A stretch of 64,000 nucleotides of DNA, from the IMG/VR virus record IMGVR_UViG_3300024262_006558, positions 124,001-188,000 of that record; one strand, written 5' to 3'. Origin of the DNA: a virus. The notes under the pieces are model-generated. The model saw only the letters and a list, made by a program, of their open reading frames with translations, was not told the DNA's origin and did no database searches. This document shows positions 19,941 to 30,289 of this stretch, piece by piece (the stretch's first letter is position 1; the number at the start of each line of letters is the position of its first letter). The position numbers and the translations under genes were made by a program.

Positions 19941-22918
19941 TGATAGATAAAAGACAAATACTGCTGCCATCGAAAGATGTTATAACTAGAGGTAAAGAAG
20001 ATCTATACATAAATGTAGACTTGGACAAAGCCTATAATGAAATAAAAGCGTTTAAATACAATAACGTTTTTGACATAGGTAAGATGTTTGAAAACGAAAG
20101 AAATGAGTCTAGAAATTTCTTTGTGTACGGGTCTGTAGATTCAGTGTTTACAAACTGTGATGAATTAGAGTTAGATATATATTTCCCAGTCAATGATATT
20201 GACGTTCAAGACGAAAATGCTGGCGTTTCATTCATTAGAGACAGGAGCTTGATAGAACTTTCAAATGGTGTTATACTACAGTATTTCGATACAATTGTCA
20301 CTGGAAAAGCGTCATATGGATCTGGTAATATTTTTGGTAACAAGAAAGGGGTTTATTCAATTGCTTTAGAAAATTTTAATAGAAAATATGTGTACGTAGT
20401 CTACTCTAGAACGAATAGAACTATTTTAAATACAAACTCTCTTTTTTCTAACGGATTAGTAGGTTGGAATAACACGTCTTCCGCGCCAGAATCTTCAAAG
20501 TGGATTTCAGACAAAAACAAAAGAAGAGTCTTTGTAAGAAACAGTGGAGTCTCCACTTCTTCCTATAATTTATGGCCAGAAGGTACCACTCAATTTTCAG
20601 ATATACCTACCATATATAAGTTTGCTGCCGATGTTCTAGCGGATACTAAATATCCAATAAAAGTGACATTCAATGCAATGTTTTTTGATGGATCCACGCA
20701 AGGTACAATTGGGGAGGTGGAAGTTTTTCCAAATAGCAAAAATGAAACCATATTTGTAGAAGGTAATTCATACCCTTTGTTAGCTTCAGCATTAATAAGC
20801 ACTGTTGGCTTATCTATTCTTTTTGACCCTAGAGAATCTAAAGAGTCTATCGTATATTTGGATAGATATAAAATAAGCGTGTCAGAAAATCAATTAGACA
20901 TAAGCGATAAAATAGAAAACAACTCATTTCATCAAGGGTTGGATTACTGGGAGCAAACAGATGGTATATCCGAGTGGAATTATATCTCTACAGAAAACAC
21001 TATTTTCAGCAGAAAAGATACTCCAGTTGGAGAGGTTGGTAGACCAAGGCTTTTGAGTCAAAATTTTAATGTGAAAAAAGGTATTAGATATATTTTAACA
21101 GTTGGTTTAGAAAGATCTACGCCTCCAGAAAAAATGAGTATACTTTTTTTTCTAGGAAATGACGATAACCCAAAAAGTCAATTAATTACCAGGCCAGCTG
21201 TGGATGGACCCTTAACTACCCCTTCAGCAGTTGTCGATTTTATAGCTGAAGGTGATTACACAAAATTAACTTTAGAGGTATTAATAGCGTCAGACAGAGC
21301 TCCTAATGATTTTATCTATTTAAATGACATCACAATAGTTCCAAGAACTCAATTACTTGAAAGTGAAGATATCGTTGTGGACGAAGTTCAAACTTTTCAG
21401 AGTCAATTAGTTTTTAATGATGATGAAGGGGAGTTTATAAAATATGGAAGCGATTCCCTTCAGATTTCTGATGACGGAAGTGTGGATGTAGTGGAAAATG
21501 ATTTTCCCTTTTTTTATAACACTCATTGGATAAAAAACAATATAGAAATTAATAGAGTTATTACCAGAAGCGCTTCTTTAGATCCAGAAGCCTCTAGCTT
21601 AAGAGAAGGTGAGTCGGTTAATATAAACATTTCTTTAAACAAGCCTAGCGCTCTAGGGGTAGAGCAGGCAACAATTTTAGTTGAGTCAGAAACGGCTGTT
21701 GAAGGTGTAGATTATGAATATTCCCCAAAGACTATACAGTGGAATAAGGGGGAAACTGTAAAAACTGTTACCTTAAAAACTAAGGTAAACCCAGAAACTA
21801 GTCCTTTACAGCAAATAAAGATATCACTTACGAATCAGGTTAGATTAGGCTTTTCAAACAATACTCAAACTATAATTGATCTATCTGATGCAAATGTCTC
21901 AAGGTACACCAAAATATCTATACCGTCAGTATATAAAAACCTAAAGTCATTTGGGCAAAGAGTAAGCACTAATAATGATGTGCAGAAAATTGATTTAGCT
22001 AGAAAGAATTCTATTTTTAGAAACGGGGCAGAATTTGACGGTGTGCCTGAAGAATTTTATTCCACAGATTCATTTACGATAAAAATAACAAACAAAGGAG
22101 AGCCAGTTAATATGGATCCAATCCCAGGATTAACCACTTCACCAACCCTTCTTGGGATTGGTGAATCACTAGAAGGTCTCATATCGCCTATTTTTATAGG
22201 AACTTCAGAGGTTAATGAATATACAATAACTGTAAACCCTAATCCAGGAGGAGAGTCTTGCGCAGTGGATATAGACGGTCATATTTATCTTAATATAGAC
22301 ACTATAACAGATTTAATAGAAGCGGTTCAAGGGGATAATACTGAAAAAGGTTTTTCATTAGAAACAATAAGTGAGACTGCGGTTAAGATAACAGCATCTT
22401 CTCCAGGCTTTTTCATTAGCATATCTAAATTTGACCCTAGCTCATTAATGGATATACAAGAGACAAGCGCATTTGTTTACCTGCCTCAAAGAAAGCTTTC
22501 TTTAAATTTGAAAGCGAATCGTTTTAATTCTGAGAAGATAGATTATAATATAGAGCTTTCTAAACCAGGGTTTAAAACAATAAGCGTTGATACTGGTCAA
22601 TTGGACGCCAAAGAAAATGGGTTTGATGAATACTTCCTAGTTACAAGCTTTAGTAACATGAGAAATTTCCTAGACAGAAGCAGTTGTATATCAGTTGATG
22701 GTTCAGGCGTTGATGGCAATGTAGTTTTTAATGGCGCCCTATTTATATCAGATAGCATAGGTGACAATGGAAAACCATTGAACTTAACCACGTTTGGAAC
22801 ATCTATAAATGGATCATCTAGCATTTTCTCCTTAACTGAAGCCGTTGTAGTTGAGTGTACTAAACAAGAATCTAATGATAACAAATTAGGCCCTTATAAT
22901 AGCATTTTTGTAGAATAA
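19940..22918 (+). CDS. Large tail/baseplate protein with Calx-beta-like domain
   Basis: 992 residues, not matched to a named tail protein. Residues ~200-330 and ~335-470 look like two jelly-roll/carbohydrate-binding-like beta modules (each with TLxVGLERS or TFNAMFF type strands). Residues ~555-650 are a Calx-beta-like domain: LREGESVNINISLNKPSALG, then AVEGVDYEYSPKTIQWNKGE and VTLKTKVNPETSP. Calx-beta domains are common in adhesive extracellular proteins. The start overlaps the previous stop (TAATGA) and the end overlaps the next gene by one base. Likely an exposed tail protein that may touch the cell surface. Confidence 0.7.
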   Translation: MIDKRQILLPSKDVITRGKEDLYINVDLDKAYNEIKAFKYNNVFDIGKMFENERNESRNFFVYGSVDSVFTNCDELELDIYFPVNDIDVQDENAGVSFIRDRSLIELSNGVILQYFDTIVTGKASYGSGNIFGNKKGVYSIALENFNRKYVYVVYSRTNRTILNTNSLFSNGLVGWNNTSSAPESSKWISDKNKRRVFVRNSGVSTSSYNLWPEGTTQFSDIPTIYKFAADVLADTKYPIKVTFNAMFFDGSTQGTIGEVEVFPNSKNETIFVEGNSYPLLASALISTVGLSILFDPRESKESIVYLDRYKISVSENQLDISDKIENNSFHQGLDYWEQTDGISEWNYISTENTIFSRKDTPVGEVGRPRLLSQNFNVKKGIRYILTVGLERSTPPEKMSILFFLGNDDNPKSQLITRPAVDGPLTTPSAVVDFIAEGDYTKLTLEVLIASDRAPNDFIYLNDITIVPRTQLLESEDIVVDEVQTFQSQLVFNDDEGEFIKYGSDSLQISDDGSVDVVENDFPFFYNTHWIKNNIEINRVITRSASLDPEASSLREGESVNINISLNKPSALGVEQATILVESETAVEGVDYEYSPKTIQWNKGETVKTVTLKTKVNPETSPLQQIKISLTNQVRLGFSNNTQTIIDLSDANVSRYTKISIPSVYKNLKSFGQRVSTNNDVQKIDLARKNSIFRNGAEFDGVPEEFYSTDSFTIKITNKGEPVNMDPIPGLTTSPTLLGIGESLEGLISPIFIGTSEVNEYTITVNPNPGGESCAVDIDGHIYLNIDTITDLIEAVQGDNTEKGFSLETISETAVKITASSPGFFISISKFDPSSLMDIQETSAFVYLPQRKLSLNLKANRFNSEKIDYNIELSKPGFKTISVDTGQLDAKENGFDEYFLVTSFSNMRNFLDRSSCISVDGSGVDGNVVFNGALFISDSIGDNGKPLNLTTFGTSINGSSSIFSLTEAVVVECTKQESNDNKLGPYNSIFVE

Positions 22919-23433
22919 TGGACAACATAGAAAAAATAACACTTTACTTAGATTCAATTGAAGACAATAGTAGTTCTACTAGGTATTCAATAAGAAAGTC
23001 AGATAGAACTTGGGGAGAGTTTCCTGAAAAAGATTTCATTATACCACTAACTCTTATTAAAAAAGAAGAGTCTATAGGATATGTTGACATAAGTACGGAT
23101 CAAGCTATATCAACTATTGTAAGACAGGAGTTTAACCCCTTTTTTATTGAGTATGATTTTTTTAGCACTATAACTCGAAATAGAATATTAGACTCTACTA
23201 ACCTAACCGCTGAGCACATTTCTTTTATAAGAGAGATGAGGCCTGATATAGACTCTATATACACTAAGGATGAGGACATTAGAATATGGTTTGACATAAG
23301 CGGTTATATAACCCTACCCTGGAATCCAGGCACTTCAAACGAGGTAACTTTAAATACATTAGACATTCTTACGATCAACACGGAAAGTATAGTATCCAAA
23401 GCTCCAATTTACCCAATTGACATTAATAACTAA
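22918..23433 (+). CDS. Tail protein with one RPD module
   Basis: 171 residues. Begins with a beta-rich part (ITLYLDSIEDNSSST, YSIRKSDRTWGEFPEKDF), then a helix-loop module (LTAEHISFIREMRPDIDSIY, then IRIWFDISGY) that matches the two modules in the 1136-residue protein upstream. The C-terminus is short and polar. It is coupled to both neighbours by one-base overlaps. Probably a partner of the larger tail proteins. Confidence 0.7.
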   Translation: MDNIEKITLYLDSIEDNSSSTRYSIRKSDRTWGEFPEKDFIIPLTLIKKEESIGYVDISTDQAISTIVRQEFNPFFIEYDFFSTITRNRILDSTNLTAEHISFIREMRPDIDSIYTKDEDIRIWFDISGYITLPWNPGTSNEVTLNTLDILTINTESIVSKAPIYPIDINN

Positions 23434-25562
23434 TGCTAGATCACAACGAAATATTATTAAATCAAAGGTTTGAGAATGCTCAACCTAACATTGATTCTAA
23501 ATTAACCCTAACCTATGAATATTATGTATATCAACAAGATTCGTTGGGAGGCGGCATAACTACAGAATTTAATGTTAGACAATTTCTTTCAGATAATACA
23601 AATGATGAAATTGGTGATGATTTCTTTAGTTTCCTAAATGCTAATACTTCCATTGAAGAATTTAGAAATATTTATAATAGCAATGAAAAGCTGTCATCTA
23701 TCTTTAATGTATATTACGAAAAATCTGTAATTAACAGCCAAGCTAGTACAAGGAGTTTTGTTACTCCTGAATTGACAGGAACCTCTCAAATAAGTATATT
23801 TACACCCAACACATTTAATTGGTCAGATTCTTCATCCATTGATTTGTATGGTAATAAAATGGATGGAGAAGTTGACAGTTTAACATCTGGCGAAAGAAAT
23901 ATATACGGCCCCAACGGAAAAGCTGTTCTTGTTAATATAAGCACTGAAGAAAGTTACTACTTACCCCTCTTTCTAACACAATCACATACACAGACAGCTA
24001 CAATGAACTTTGCCAGTATTTCTAAAGACTGTTATAGGGACGTGGAAGGAGATGATGGGGAAGTGAAAACAGTGTTTTTAAAGCAATGTTTTGTGGAAAA
24101 TGGATTTAAAGGTTTTGATGAGATAAATGAATTGTACAATAACCCAACACTTGGACAAGCAGCATTTACACAACCTACCTTCAACATAGATGAAGGTGAA
24201 GGGGCAACGGTGGTAATAAGTTTAGAGGAGCCTTCTCGTTTTGGCTTGGAAGAGATTACAATATTTATAGATGAAGAAGAAACAACAGCTGCTACAACTG
24301 ATTACTTCATCTTCATAGATGGGTCTCCATCTCCAGAAAAAAGTTTTGATTTTAAATTTGAAGTTGGTGAACAAACTAAAACTGTATCGGTTTTCGCTAG
24401 AGCCGATGAAGTAAATGATGATGATAACAAAGTTTGCTTAAAAATTAAGAGTCCTCGTAATGTAAATATAGGTTTAGGGAAAACAGAAATTAATATAACA
24501 GACACCACTGAAGTAAAAACAATACAATTAGCCCCTACTACAATAGCTACTGTTGGCGAGACTATACTAACAGACTCGACTTTCATAGGGAGAGCTAAAG
24601 TTAAGGTTGGAACTTCTACATATCAAAATAGGCTTTCAATAGGTATAGAAAACTTCAAAGTAGATTTTAATAACAATTCCACGGTCGCTATAGCTAGCGG
24701 CCTAAGAGGTAAGCCTTGGGAGGATTCAGCTTCTGAATATGATATTACGAACGGTGTTTATACACCGAATAGAGACAAAAAGATTAGCATTAGAGCAACA
24801 TATTATTTTTCTAAAAAAGACATCCCTTTTAATAGTGACGAGATATTATTAGCAAAAATAACGGCTAATAAAGGCGGGGCAACAAGGCTTCTGGGCTTTG
24901 TTGGTGGAGATGGCATAGTTGGCAATGAGCAAACAGCAGTACAGTACGCTCAAAAAAGTGGAGTCATATCCATTGAGGGGGTAGATGTGTTCGAGGGAGA
25001 ATCTATAACAGTATCATTTCAATCCTTCTTCAAAAGAACCGATTCCACAGAAGAGTTTTTAAATAGCTCAAATGTAAACACTAAAGGATTAGCTTCTATA
25101 TCTGGTTTTGAATTCGAAGTTTACGATGTTGTCAATGAAGCGTTTAGACCTTTAGATATTCAAGTTTTACAACTATCTGAAGGAAGTTCCGTAAATATTG
25201 AAACGCTTCTAAACAAGAGTAGTGGGTCTGGCATTGAATCTGTTAGTATACAAAGTAAATTTAACACTTTCACAGTTAAAATAGGGAACTATACACCTTC
25301 AACTGGAGTTGTATACTACGACATAGAAGTGGAAGATGGGGTAGATTCTTTTATATCTAGAGATATTACAAATGCGTTTTCAATTTCGCCTAGCAGGTTA
25401 GATTGGAATGTTGGAGACACAGTTAAAACATCAGTATTAACTCTTGGGAGTTTAGGTGGAGCTTCTCAATATAAAGACCAAATAGTTGGAGAAATTTTTA
25501 TAAGCGATCCTTCAAACGCTACTTTAGGAGAAAACATTAAATACTATTACGAGATAGTTTAA
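23433..25562 (+). CDS. Tail protein with Calx-beta-like domain
   Basis: 709 residues. The N-terminal part is alpha/beta of unknown type. Residues ~245-350 are a Calx-beta-like domain (FNIDEGEGATVVISLEEPSRFG, TTDYFIFIDG, VGEQTKTVSVFARADEVNDDDN), and a partial second copy near residue 570-690 (VLQLSEGSSVNIETLLNKSSG, then ISPSRLDWNVGDTVKTS) has the same framework. It shares this domain with the 992-residue protein. Last gene of the long + strand baseplate run before a promoter-like element. No receptor or enzyme function visible. Confidence 0.72.
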   Translation: MLDHNEILLNQRFENAQPNIDSKLTLTYEYYVYQQDSLGGGITTEFNVRQFLSDNTNDEIGDDFFSFLNANTSIEEFRNIYNSNEKLSSIFNVYYEKSVINSQASTRSFVTPELTGTSQISIFTPNTFNWSDSSSIDLYGNKMDGEVDSLTSGERNIYGPNGKAVLVNISTEESYYLPLFLTQSHTQTATMNFASISKDCYRDVEGDDGEVKTVFLKQCFVENGFKGFDEINELYNNPTLGQAAFTQPTFNIDEGEGATVVISLEEPSRFGLEEITIFIDEEETTAATTDYFIFIDGSPSPEKSFDFKFEVGEQTKTVSVFARADEVNDDDNKVCLKIKSPRNVNIGLGKTEINITDTTEVKTIQLAPTTIATVGETILTDSTFIGRAKVKVGTSTYQNRLSIGIENFKVDFNNNSTVAIASGLRGKPWEDSASEYDITNGVYTPNRDKKISIRATYYFSKKDIPFNSDEILLAKITANKGGATRLLGFVGGDGIVGNEQTAVQYAQKSGVISIEGVDVFEGESITVSFQSFFKRTDSTEEFLNSSNVNTKGLASISGFEFEVYDVVNEAFRPLDIQVLQLSEGSSVNIETLLNKSSGSGIESVSIQSKFNTFTVKIGNYTPSTGVVYYDIEVEDGVDSFISRDITNAFSISPSRLDWNVGDTVKTSVLTLGSLGGASQYKDQIVGEIFISDPSNATLGENIKYYYEIV

Positions 25563-25573
25563 TAAAAATAAAA

Positions 25574-25581
25574 TATTTATA
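25574..25581 (+). promoter_or_regulatory. Putative late promoter element TATTTATA
   Basis: Fifteen nt before the ATG at 25597, in an A/T-only 34-nt gap with no Shine-Dalgarno sequence. Confidence 0.55.
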
Positions 25582-25596
25582 TTTAAATAAAAAACA

Positions 25597-26475
25597 ATGG
25601 CAGTAGGATTATACGGAAATAAAAAGTTAGCAGACGTGGACTTCAATGATGTCGACATATTATATGCTTATGCTCCAAATAGAACAGAATTAGGAGATCT
25701 TCAATGGAAACCATTGTTTAGCAATATTTCTAACAATGAATTTAGAAAGCTGTTAGGAGCTGATGGCGGTTACAAACTTAGACTTCCCTCCAACACTTTT
25801 AATAGGATAGGGTATTATATGGTTCAAATCAAGCCAAAAGCTTTTGAAACCACTATACAAGATTGTTCGTTTATCGTTCAAAATAACGATGATGAGGTTC
25901 AGATTTCTAGAAAAGGTATCATTATACCATCATTGCAATTTCAGAGAAGAGGAGCTTTAATAGGTTATCAAATAGAATATTTTGATGGCAATGATCAAAA
26001 GATACGTAATTTTCACAGAATAGTAACTAGCAGTGAATTGGTTAGCGTAGCCCCATCTAATAATAGTAATAATCAAGGGTCCACAACCTATAGTTTAGAC
26101 CCTCAAGGAACTCAATTGTTTCTGAATCTAACTCCAGATGAAGAAAGTTTAATATCTAATGGGCAACAAATTGATTTAGGTAAGGCAGGTCAAAAAATTA
26201 TTATTACCAACACTTTTTTTGATCCTAAAATTTTAGAAGTGGAGATGACAGATCAAAACATTAAAACATTGAGCTACGGTATATTTGGTAACTCAACTAA
26301 AGACCTGGAGAATGGTGTTTATTCTATTTTTGATGAAGCTGGAAATCTTTATAAACAATACAATTTGTACACTAGAAAAAAACAATTTTCAGATGGTAGA
26401 GTTGATGCTAAAGAAGAAAGGACTCAGATTAGTTTAGACCAAAACTTCTTTAACATATCTCAAGGATTATCTTAA
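25597..26475 (+). CDS. Virion structural protein, unknown
   Basis: 292 residues. MAVGLYGNKKLADVDFNDVDILYAY start, then a helix-poor, strand-rich body (YYMVQIKPKAFE, CSFIVQNNDD, GIIIPSLQFQRRGALIGYQI). The end has KQYNLYTRKKQFSDGRVD, a Lys/Arg-rich segment. No family recognised. It has its own promoter-like element and runs tail to tail into the minus-strand fibre gene with two bases between the stops, so no terminator separates the converging transcripts. Confidence 0.7.
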   Translation: MAVGLYGNKKLADVDFNDVDILYAYAPNRTELGDLQWKPLFSNISNNEFRKLLGADGGYKLRLPSNTFNRIGYYMVQIKPKAFETTIQDCSFIVQNNDDEVQISRKGIIIPSLQFQRRGALIGYQIEYFDGNDQKIRNFHRIVTSSELVSVAPSNNSNNQGSTTYSLDPQGTQLFLNLTPDEESLISNGQQIDLGKAGQKIIITNTFFDPKILEVEMTDQNIKTLSYGIFGNSTKDLENGVYSIFDEAGNLYKQYNLYTRKKQFSDGRVDAKEERTQISLDQNFFNISQGLS

Positions 26476-26477
26476 GT

Positions 26478-28580
26478 TTATACAATTTTTAAGGCGCCAG
26501 CATCATTCCATATAGCTCCAGAGTTTAACCCCGCTGATGCAATAGGTATATTATAAAAGGTTATATTATCTTTTACTGTATTACTTCTTGCTGGAGTAAC
26601 TTCTGGAGTCCCTTGAACTGATGGGTTTCCTGTGTAATATCCAAAATTTATATCTGGAGAAACGTCAATAGGCAAAGAGCAATCGATGAAATCAACTGCA
26701 ATAGGCGTTGAGACTATTTGAGGTTTTATTGCGTACGGTGTTCCATTAAAATTGCTTGACGTTATAGCGAGCATGTCAAAAAATATACCTGTTTTTGTAT
26801 CGGTAGATGGAGAGTTTCTAATGTCAGCAGAATATCCACTTAATACTACTGTAAAATGATCCGCCTTTATAGTAGTATTAGCGCTCCCTGTAACAAGACC
26901 TGTGCATCCGTCAAGCGTAATCTCAGAGCAAGCGCCATCTATATCTATATAATTATCTGTATAGACAGTGTTTATGGTACAATTATTTAAAATAACTCTA
27001 CCTACGTTTTCTATTTTTATAACTCTCTGATTAGGTTTTTGACCTACGCTTACAGTGTAATTCCTACCTATGTCTCCAGTAACATCTATTCTAGAGCCTT
27101 CTCCAAAGTACACGACTGCAGACGCAGTGTCATTTGCATATACATTATTCCAAGTCCCTTCTAAACAATTTCTATATGCATTATTTACATTAACCCCTGA
27201 ACCATCACACTGAGTTGATATTACAGGTATAGCAGCTGATCCTAGAGGATCAGCTCCTCCATTATCATAAAAACTTGTAGCAGTATTAAAGTTTGCTGTA
27301 ATTTTTCTCCAATCAGTAGACGTTCCAGTACCAGCTCCTCCTCTATCCGTTCCTTGAGCGTTAATGAATCCAGCGCTTTTATTGCTCGTGAACCACACTA
27401 AGTCTCCAGTAATGTTCATTTCTGATGATTGAGTACTCTCAGTAGTAACCCCTGAACTATTATCAAAACTATACCCAGACCCAGTTGTAGCCTCTAAAGT
27501 AACTCCATCTGAAAATTCATATGTAATACCTTCTACGAAAAAGTTAACACTAGCCGCATATTCAAAAACCCCAGAAACAACTTTTATTATGGCCCCGTCA
27601 AATTCTGGTACCGTGGCGCTTCCAGATCCAATAACCGCGTCACGACCATCTACAAGGCTATTAAATGGTAGCGTTAAGGATCCGTCTCCGCCAGAAGGCG
27701 CAAACCCATCTACATAGAAAGTTGTTCCAGCAGCAGCCTCTACAGGTAAATGAGAAGCTATAATTAACCATTGATTTAGAGAAATGTCATATCTAAAAGT
27801 AGCTGATTGATTCACCACTAACGAAGTGATGTTTGACCCATTTTCTTCAGTCACTATTACAGCGGTGCTCACGTCATCCACAGTGACTCCTATTAGATCC
27901 CCATCGGCAGGCGGTATTGCACTTATTGGATCTGGCATCTCTAAAGTTGCAGTAACTCCACTAGCTTCGATTGTATACCCTTTTCCAACCACCGCTAATA
28001 CAGGGGTAGCTCCAGTAACATTTTCACTCCACTCTACCGCTGTAGAACTAATTGTTATAAATTCGTTCGACCCAGAATTAGATAAAGTTTTAATCAAGCC
28101 AGATCCAGTAGAAATTTTATCAAATAAAAACCCTGAAACTGTGTCTCCAGAAGAGATTTTAACTAATTGATCCGTTCCGCCTGACCCAAACAATAAAGAC
28201 AAATCCGTGCTACCTGAATAAAATGTTGTAGCGCTTAATGCGTTAAAAGATGACTCTCCACTAACCGTTATGTTATCAACAGTTAACCCAGTTACGTTTA
28301 TCGTTGGTAAGTTATCGGTGCCTCCAGTGAATGTGTTTACACCTTCACCTATACGAGTAATGTCTCCAGTTGACCCGCTTGGAATCAATGAAATTATTAC
28401 ATCTTCTAGATTGGTTCCTCCAGAAAAAATAGTAGTTGCAGAAACGCTATTATTGACTAAAATATTGTTTACAGTAACTCCTTTGTTAATTATTTCACTT
28501 TCTGTTGTTGCGGAAAAAAAGGCATTTAACCTCCGTCTCCCCTCATCAAACGTTGATCCACTCGCTAAAACTTCAGACAT
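26478..28580 (-). CDS. Tail fibre/spike protein with beta-helix-like end
   Basis: 700 residues, rich in Ser, Thr, Gly and Val. The N-terminus GSTFDEGRRRLNAFFSATTES is followed by repeats of the form xxSATTxxSGxTxL (ILVNNSVSATTIFSGGTNLED and NALSATTFYSGSTDLS), typical of marine phage fibres. Residues ~290-650 (TTFYVDGFAPSGGDGSLTLPF, IENVGRVILNNCTINTVYTDN, ITLDGCTGLVTGS) have the short N-x-T/N-C-x-I turns of a right-handed parallel beta-helix, as in tailspikes. A receptor-binding or polysaccharide-degrading role is plausible, but no catalytic residues can be assigned. Confidence 0.78.
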   Translation of the reverse strand: MSEVLASGSTFDEGRRRLNAFFSATTESEIINKGVTVNNILVNNSVSATTIFSGGTNLEDVIISLIPSGSTGDITRIGEGVNTFTGGTDNLPTINVTGLTVDNITVSGESSFNALSATTFYSGSTDLSLLFGSGGTDQLVKISSGDTVSGFLFDKISTGSGLIKTLSNSGSNEFITISSTAVEWSENVTGATPVLAVVGKGYTIEASGVTATLEMPDPISAIPPADGDLIGVTVDDVSTAVIVTEENGSNITSLVVNQSATFRYDISLNQWLIIASHLPVEAAAGTTFYVDGFAPSGGDGSLTLPFNSLVDGRDAVIGSGSATVPEFDGAIIKVVSGVFEYAASVNFFVEGITYEFSDGVTLEATTGSGYSFDNSSGVTTESTQSSEMNITGDLVWFTSNKSAGFINAQGTDRGGAGTGTSTDWRKITANFNTATSFYDNGGADPLGSAAIPVISTQCDGSGVNVNNAYRNCLEGTWNNVYANDTASAVVYFGEGSRIDVTGDIGRNYTVSVGQKPNQRVIKIENVGRVILNNCTINTVYTDNYIDIDGACSEITLDGCTGLVTGSANTTIKADHFTVVLSGYSADIRNSPSTDTKTGIFFDMLAITSSNFNGTPYAIKPQIVSTPIAVDFIDCSLPIDVSPDINFGYYTGNPSVQGTPEVTPARSNTVKDNITFYNIPIASAGLNSGAIWNDAGALKIV

Positions 28581-28601
28581 TTTTATTATATTTATATTTT
28601 A

Positions 28602-28609
28602 CATAAATA
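28602..28609 (-). promoter_or_regulatory. Putative late promoter element (minus strand)
   Basis: Reads TATTTATG on the minus strand, 21 nt before the ATG at 28580. Closer to the start is also TATAAATA, the T4-like orientation, so the exact element here is ambiguous. Confidence 0.4.
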
Positions 28610-28622
28610 GAGGAAATATTAA

Positions 28623-30287
28623 TTAAACCCCCATTAAATCACCTTGTTTATCACCCCATGTGTCATAAGTATTACCCCATAGTATTTCAATATCCACATT
28701 GTTCACCAAACTGTTGTTAAGAGTTATATTTTGTGAATTAGTTTTATAGCCTCTATAATCTACAAATAGCACATAAGACCCTCTTGTTAAATCTGAGAAA
28801 TAATAATTACCAACTAAATCTGTTGTTGCAGATAAAGTAGACCCTTCTTCATTTATAAGTTGAACCGTAGCCCCTGTTACTATACTACCAGTTACTAGAC
28901 CGCTTATAATATAAGATCCAGAATTCTCAACTGTTATACTTGGAGGCGTGACAAGTTCTGGTAATTCAGAGCTGAAAGGTGAATCAGTCTGAGATCTGAC
29001 AAATACAGCAGCAGGCTGCGACTGAGTCACGCCTGTTAAATTATCAGAAAAACTTATAATCTGTTGTTCAACTCCGAATATATTCCTAATTAACTTAACG
29101 TTACCAATTCTATATATAAAGCTAGAAGCTGTTTTTAAGGGTATCTCAGCCCTTTGAATACCATCCGTCAACTCTTTGTCTATATTGTACTTGAAAGTGG
29201 TCCCAGAGAACGCTGTATCATTTATATTATAAGTTACCTCTACCATATATCTATCCCCATCAGATACGTTTGAGAAATATAATTGAGGAGAGAATGTGCT
29301 TATAGGCCCAGAAATTAAAGGTCTCTCGAATTCAGGCTTGTTAGGAACAGTAAAATAAGTGAAAAAATACCCCCTAACAGTGACTCCACTAAAAACGCCC
29401 GACTCTATAGTTGTTGGGGTGGTGCTTGTTTGAAATCTTGTTGTCCTACTGTAATCATAATCATAAGCTAACGCATCCCCATCTGGCAATCCAGCAAAGA
29501 CGTTTTGAGATACGCTCCCTGCATCCTCTGGATTATCCCTGCCTGAAACAAATAATCTTTGTTCATCACTATATCCTTTAGGGTCATTTTGATCAAACGT
29601 GAAAGATGTATCAACAAAGTACTGACTTTTATCTTCAAATAATATTCTTTTATAAGGCTCAGAAGTATAGTCCCCATCTCCAAAAGTAGTTGCGCTAAAA
29701 GGCAATTTAGTGAATTGTCCTGGATAGAAATCATAAACATAACTTGTAAAACCAGAAGTTCCTGAGGTAATTTTAATATATGGAGTATCTAAAAATTGCT
29801 GTAAAGCATCAAATGTGACAATGTCAACTTTTTGATACTGATCTGTTGTAGCGCTCTTTTTTAATTTCCTAGAAACAGACCTAACAGTCTTGATACCATT
29901 TTCAATAATAATCTCTTCCTCTTCCACTGTATCACTATCCACATTTAGTGAAGAGTTTATTTTTGTGAAATCAGGATTATAAGCTTTAAAATCCTCATAC
30001 TTTAACTTGTATATGTCATGAACAATCTCTGTGCTACCACTAAAACTGCTTGTATTGGCTGAGAAATTGAATCTGATAAAAGGAGTGTTTTGACTAGTAA
30101 AAACAGCGCTATGGTCTTGGCCATAATAATTTAGAGTTCCCCCAAAAGTGGTAAACTCAGGCAGGTCAAATATAAAAGGTTCCACGTACGGATACCCAGG
30201 GTCAACAAGAGCATTGCTCCAAAATGTTTGTATGGTAGAATTTTGATCCCCAGTAGATCTTCTTTGTATTGGACTTCCTGACAGCAT
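28623..30287 (-). CDS. Tail protein with carboxypeptidase-regulatory-like domain
   Basis: 554 residues. The main body is beta-rich with no recognised family (TFGGTLNYYGQDHSAVF, DSDTVEEEEIIIENGIKTV). The last ~95 residues are a prealbumin-like/carboxypeptidase-regulatory beta-sandwich: SGSYIISGLVTGSIVTGATV, then LSATTDLVGNYYFSDLTRGSY and VDYRGYKT. Such domains decorate virion surfaces and may bind sugars. It lies two bases downstream of the gpI-like gene, so the two are cotranscribed on the minus strand. Confidence 0.75.
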   Translation of the reverse strand: MLSGSPIQRRSTGDQNSTIQTFWSNALVDPGYPYVEPFIFDLPEFTTFGGTLNYYGQDHSAVFTSQNTPFIRFNFSANTSSFSGSTEIVHDIYKLKYEDFKAYNPDFTKINSSLNVDSDTVEEEEIIIENGIKTVRSVSRKLKKSATTDQYQKVDIVTFDALQQFLDTPYIKITSGTSGFTSYVYDFYPGQFTKLPFSATTFGDGDYTSEPYKRILFEDKSQYFVDTSFTFDQNDPKGYSDEQRLFVSGRDNPEDAGSVSQNVFAGLPDGDALAYDYDYSRTTRFQTSTTPTTIESGVFSGVTVRGYFFTYFTVPNKPEFERPLISGPISTFSPQLYFSNVSDGDRYMVEVTYNINDTAFSGTTFKYNIDKELTDGIQRAEIPLKTASSFIYRIGNVKLIRNIFGVEQQIISFSDNLTGVTQSQPAAVFVRSQTDSPFSSELPELVTPPSITVENSGSYIISGLVTGSIVTGATVQLINEEGSTLSATTDLVGNYYFSDLTRGSYVLFVDYRGYKTNSQNITLNNSLVNNVDIEILWGNTYDTWGDKQGDLMGV

Positions 30288-30289
30288 AC

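Noticed and set aside
22138-22165. Hairpin around TCACCAACCC and GGGATTGGTGA
   Set aside because: Imperfect, within coding sequence and with no T-tract; no function supported.
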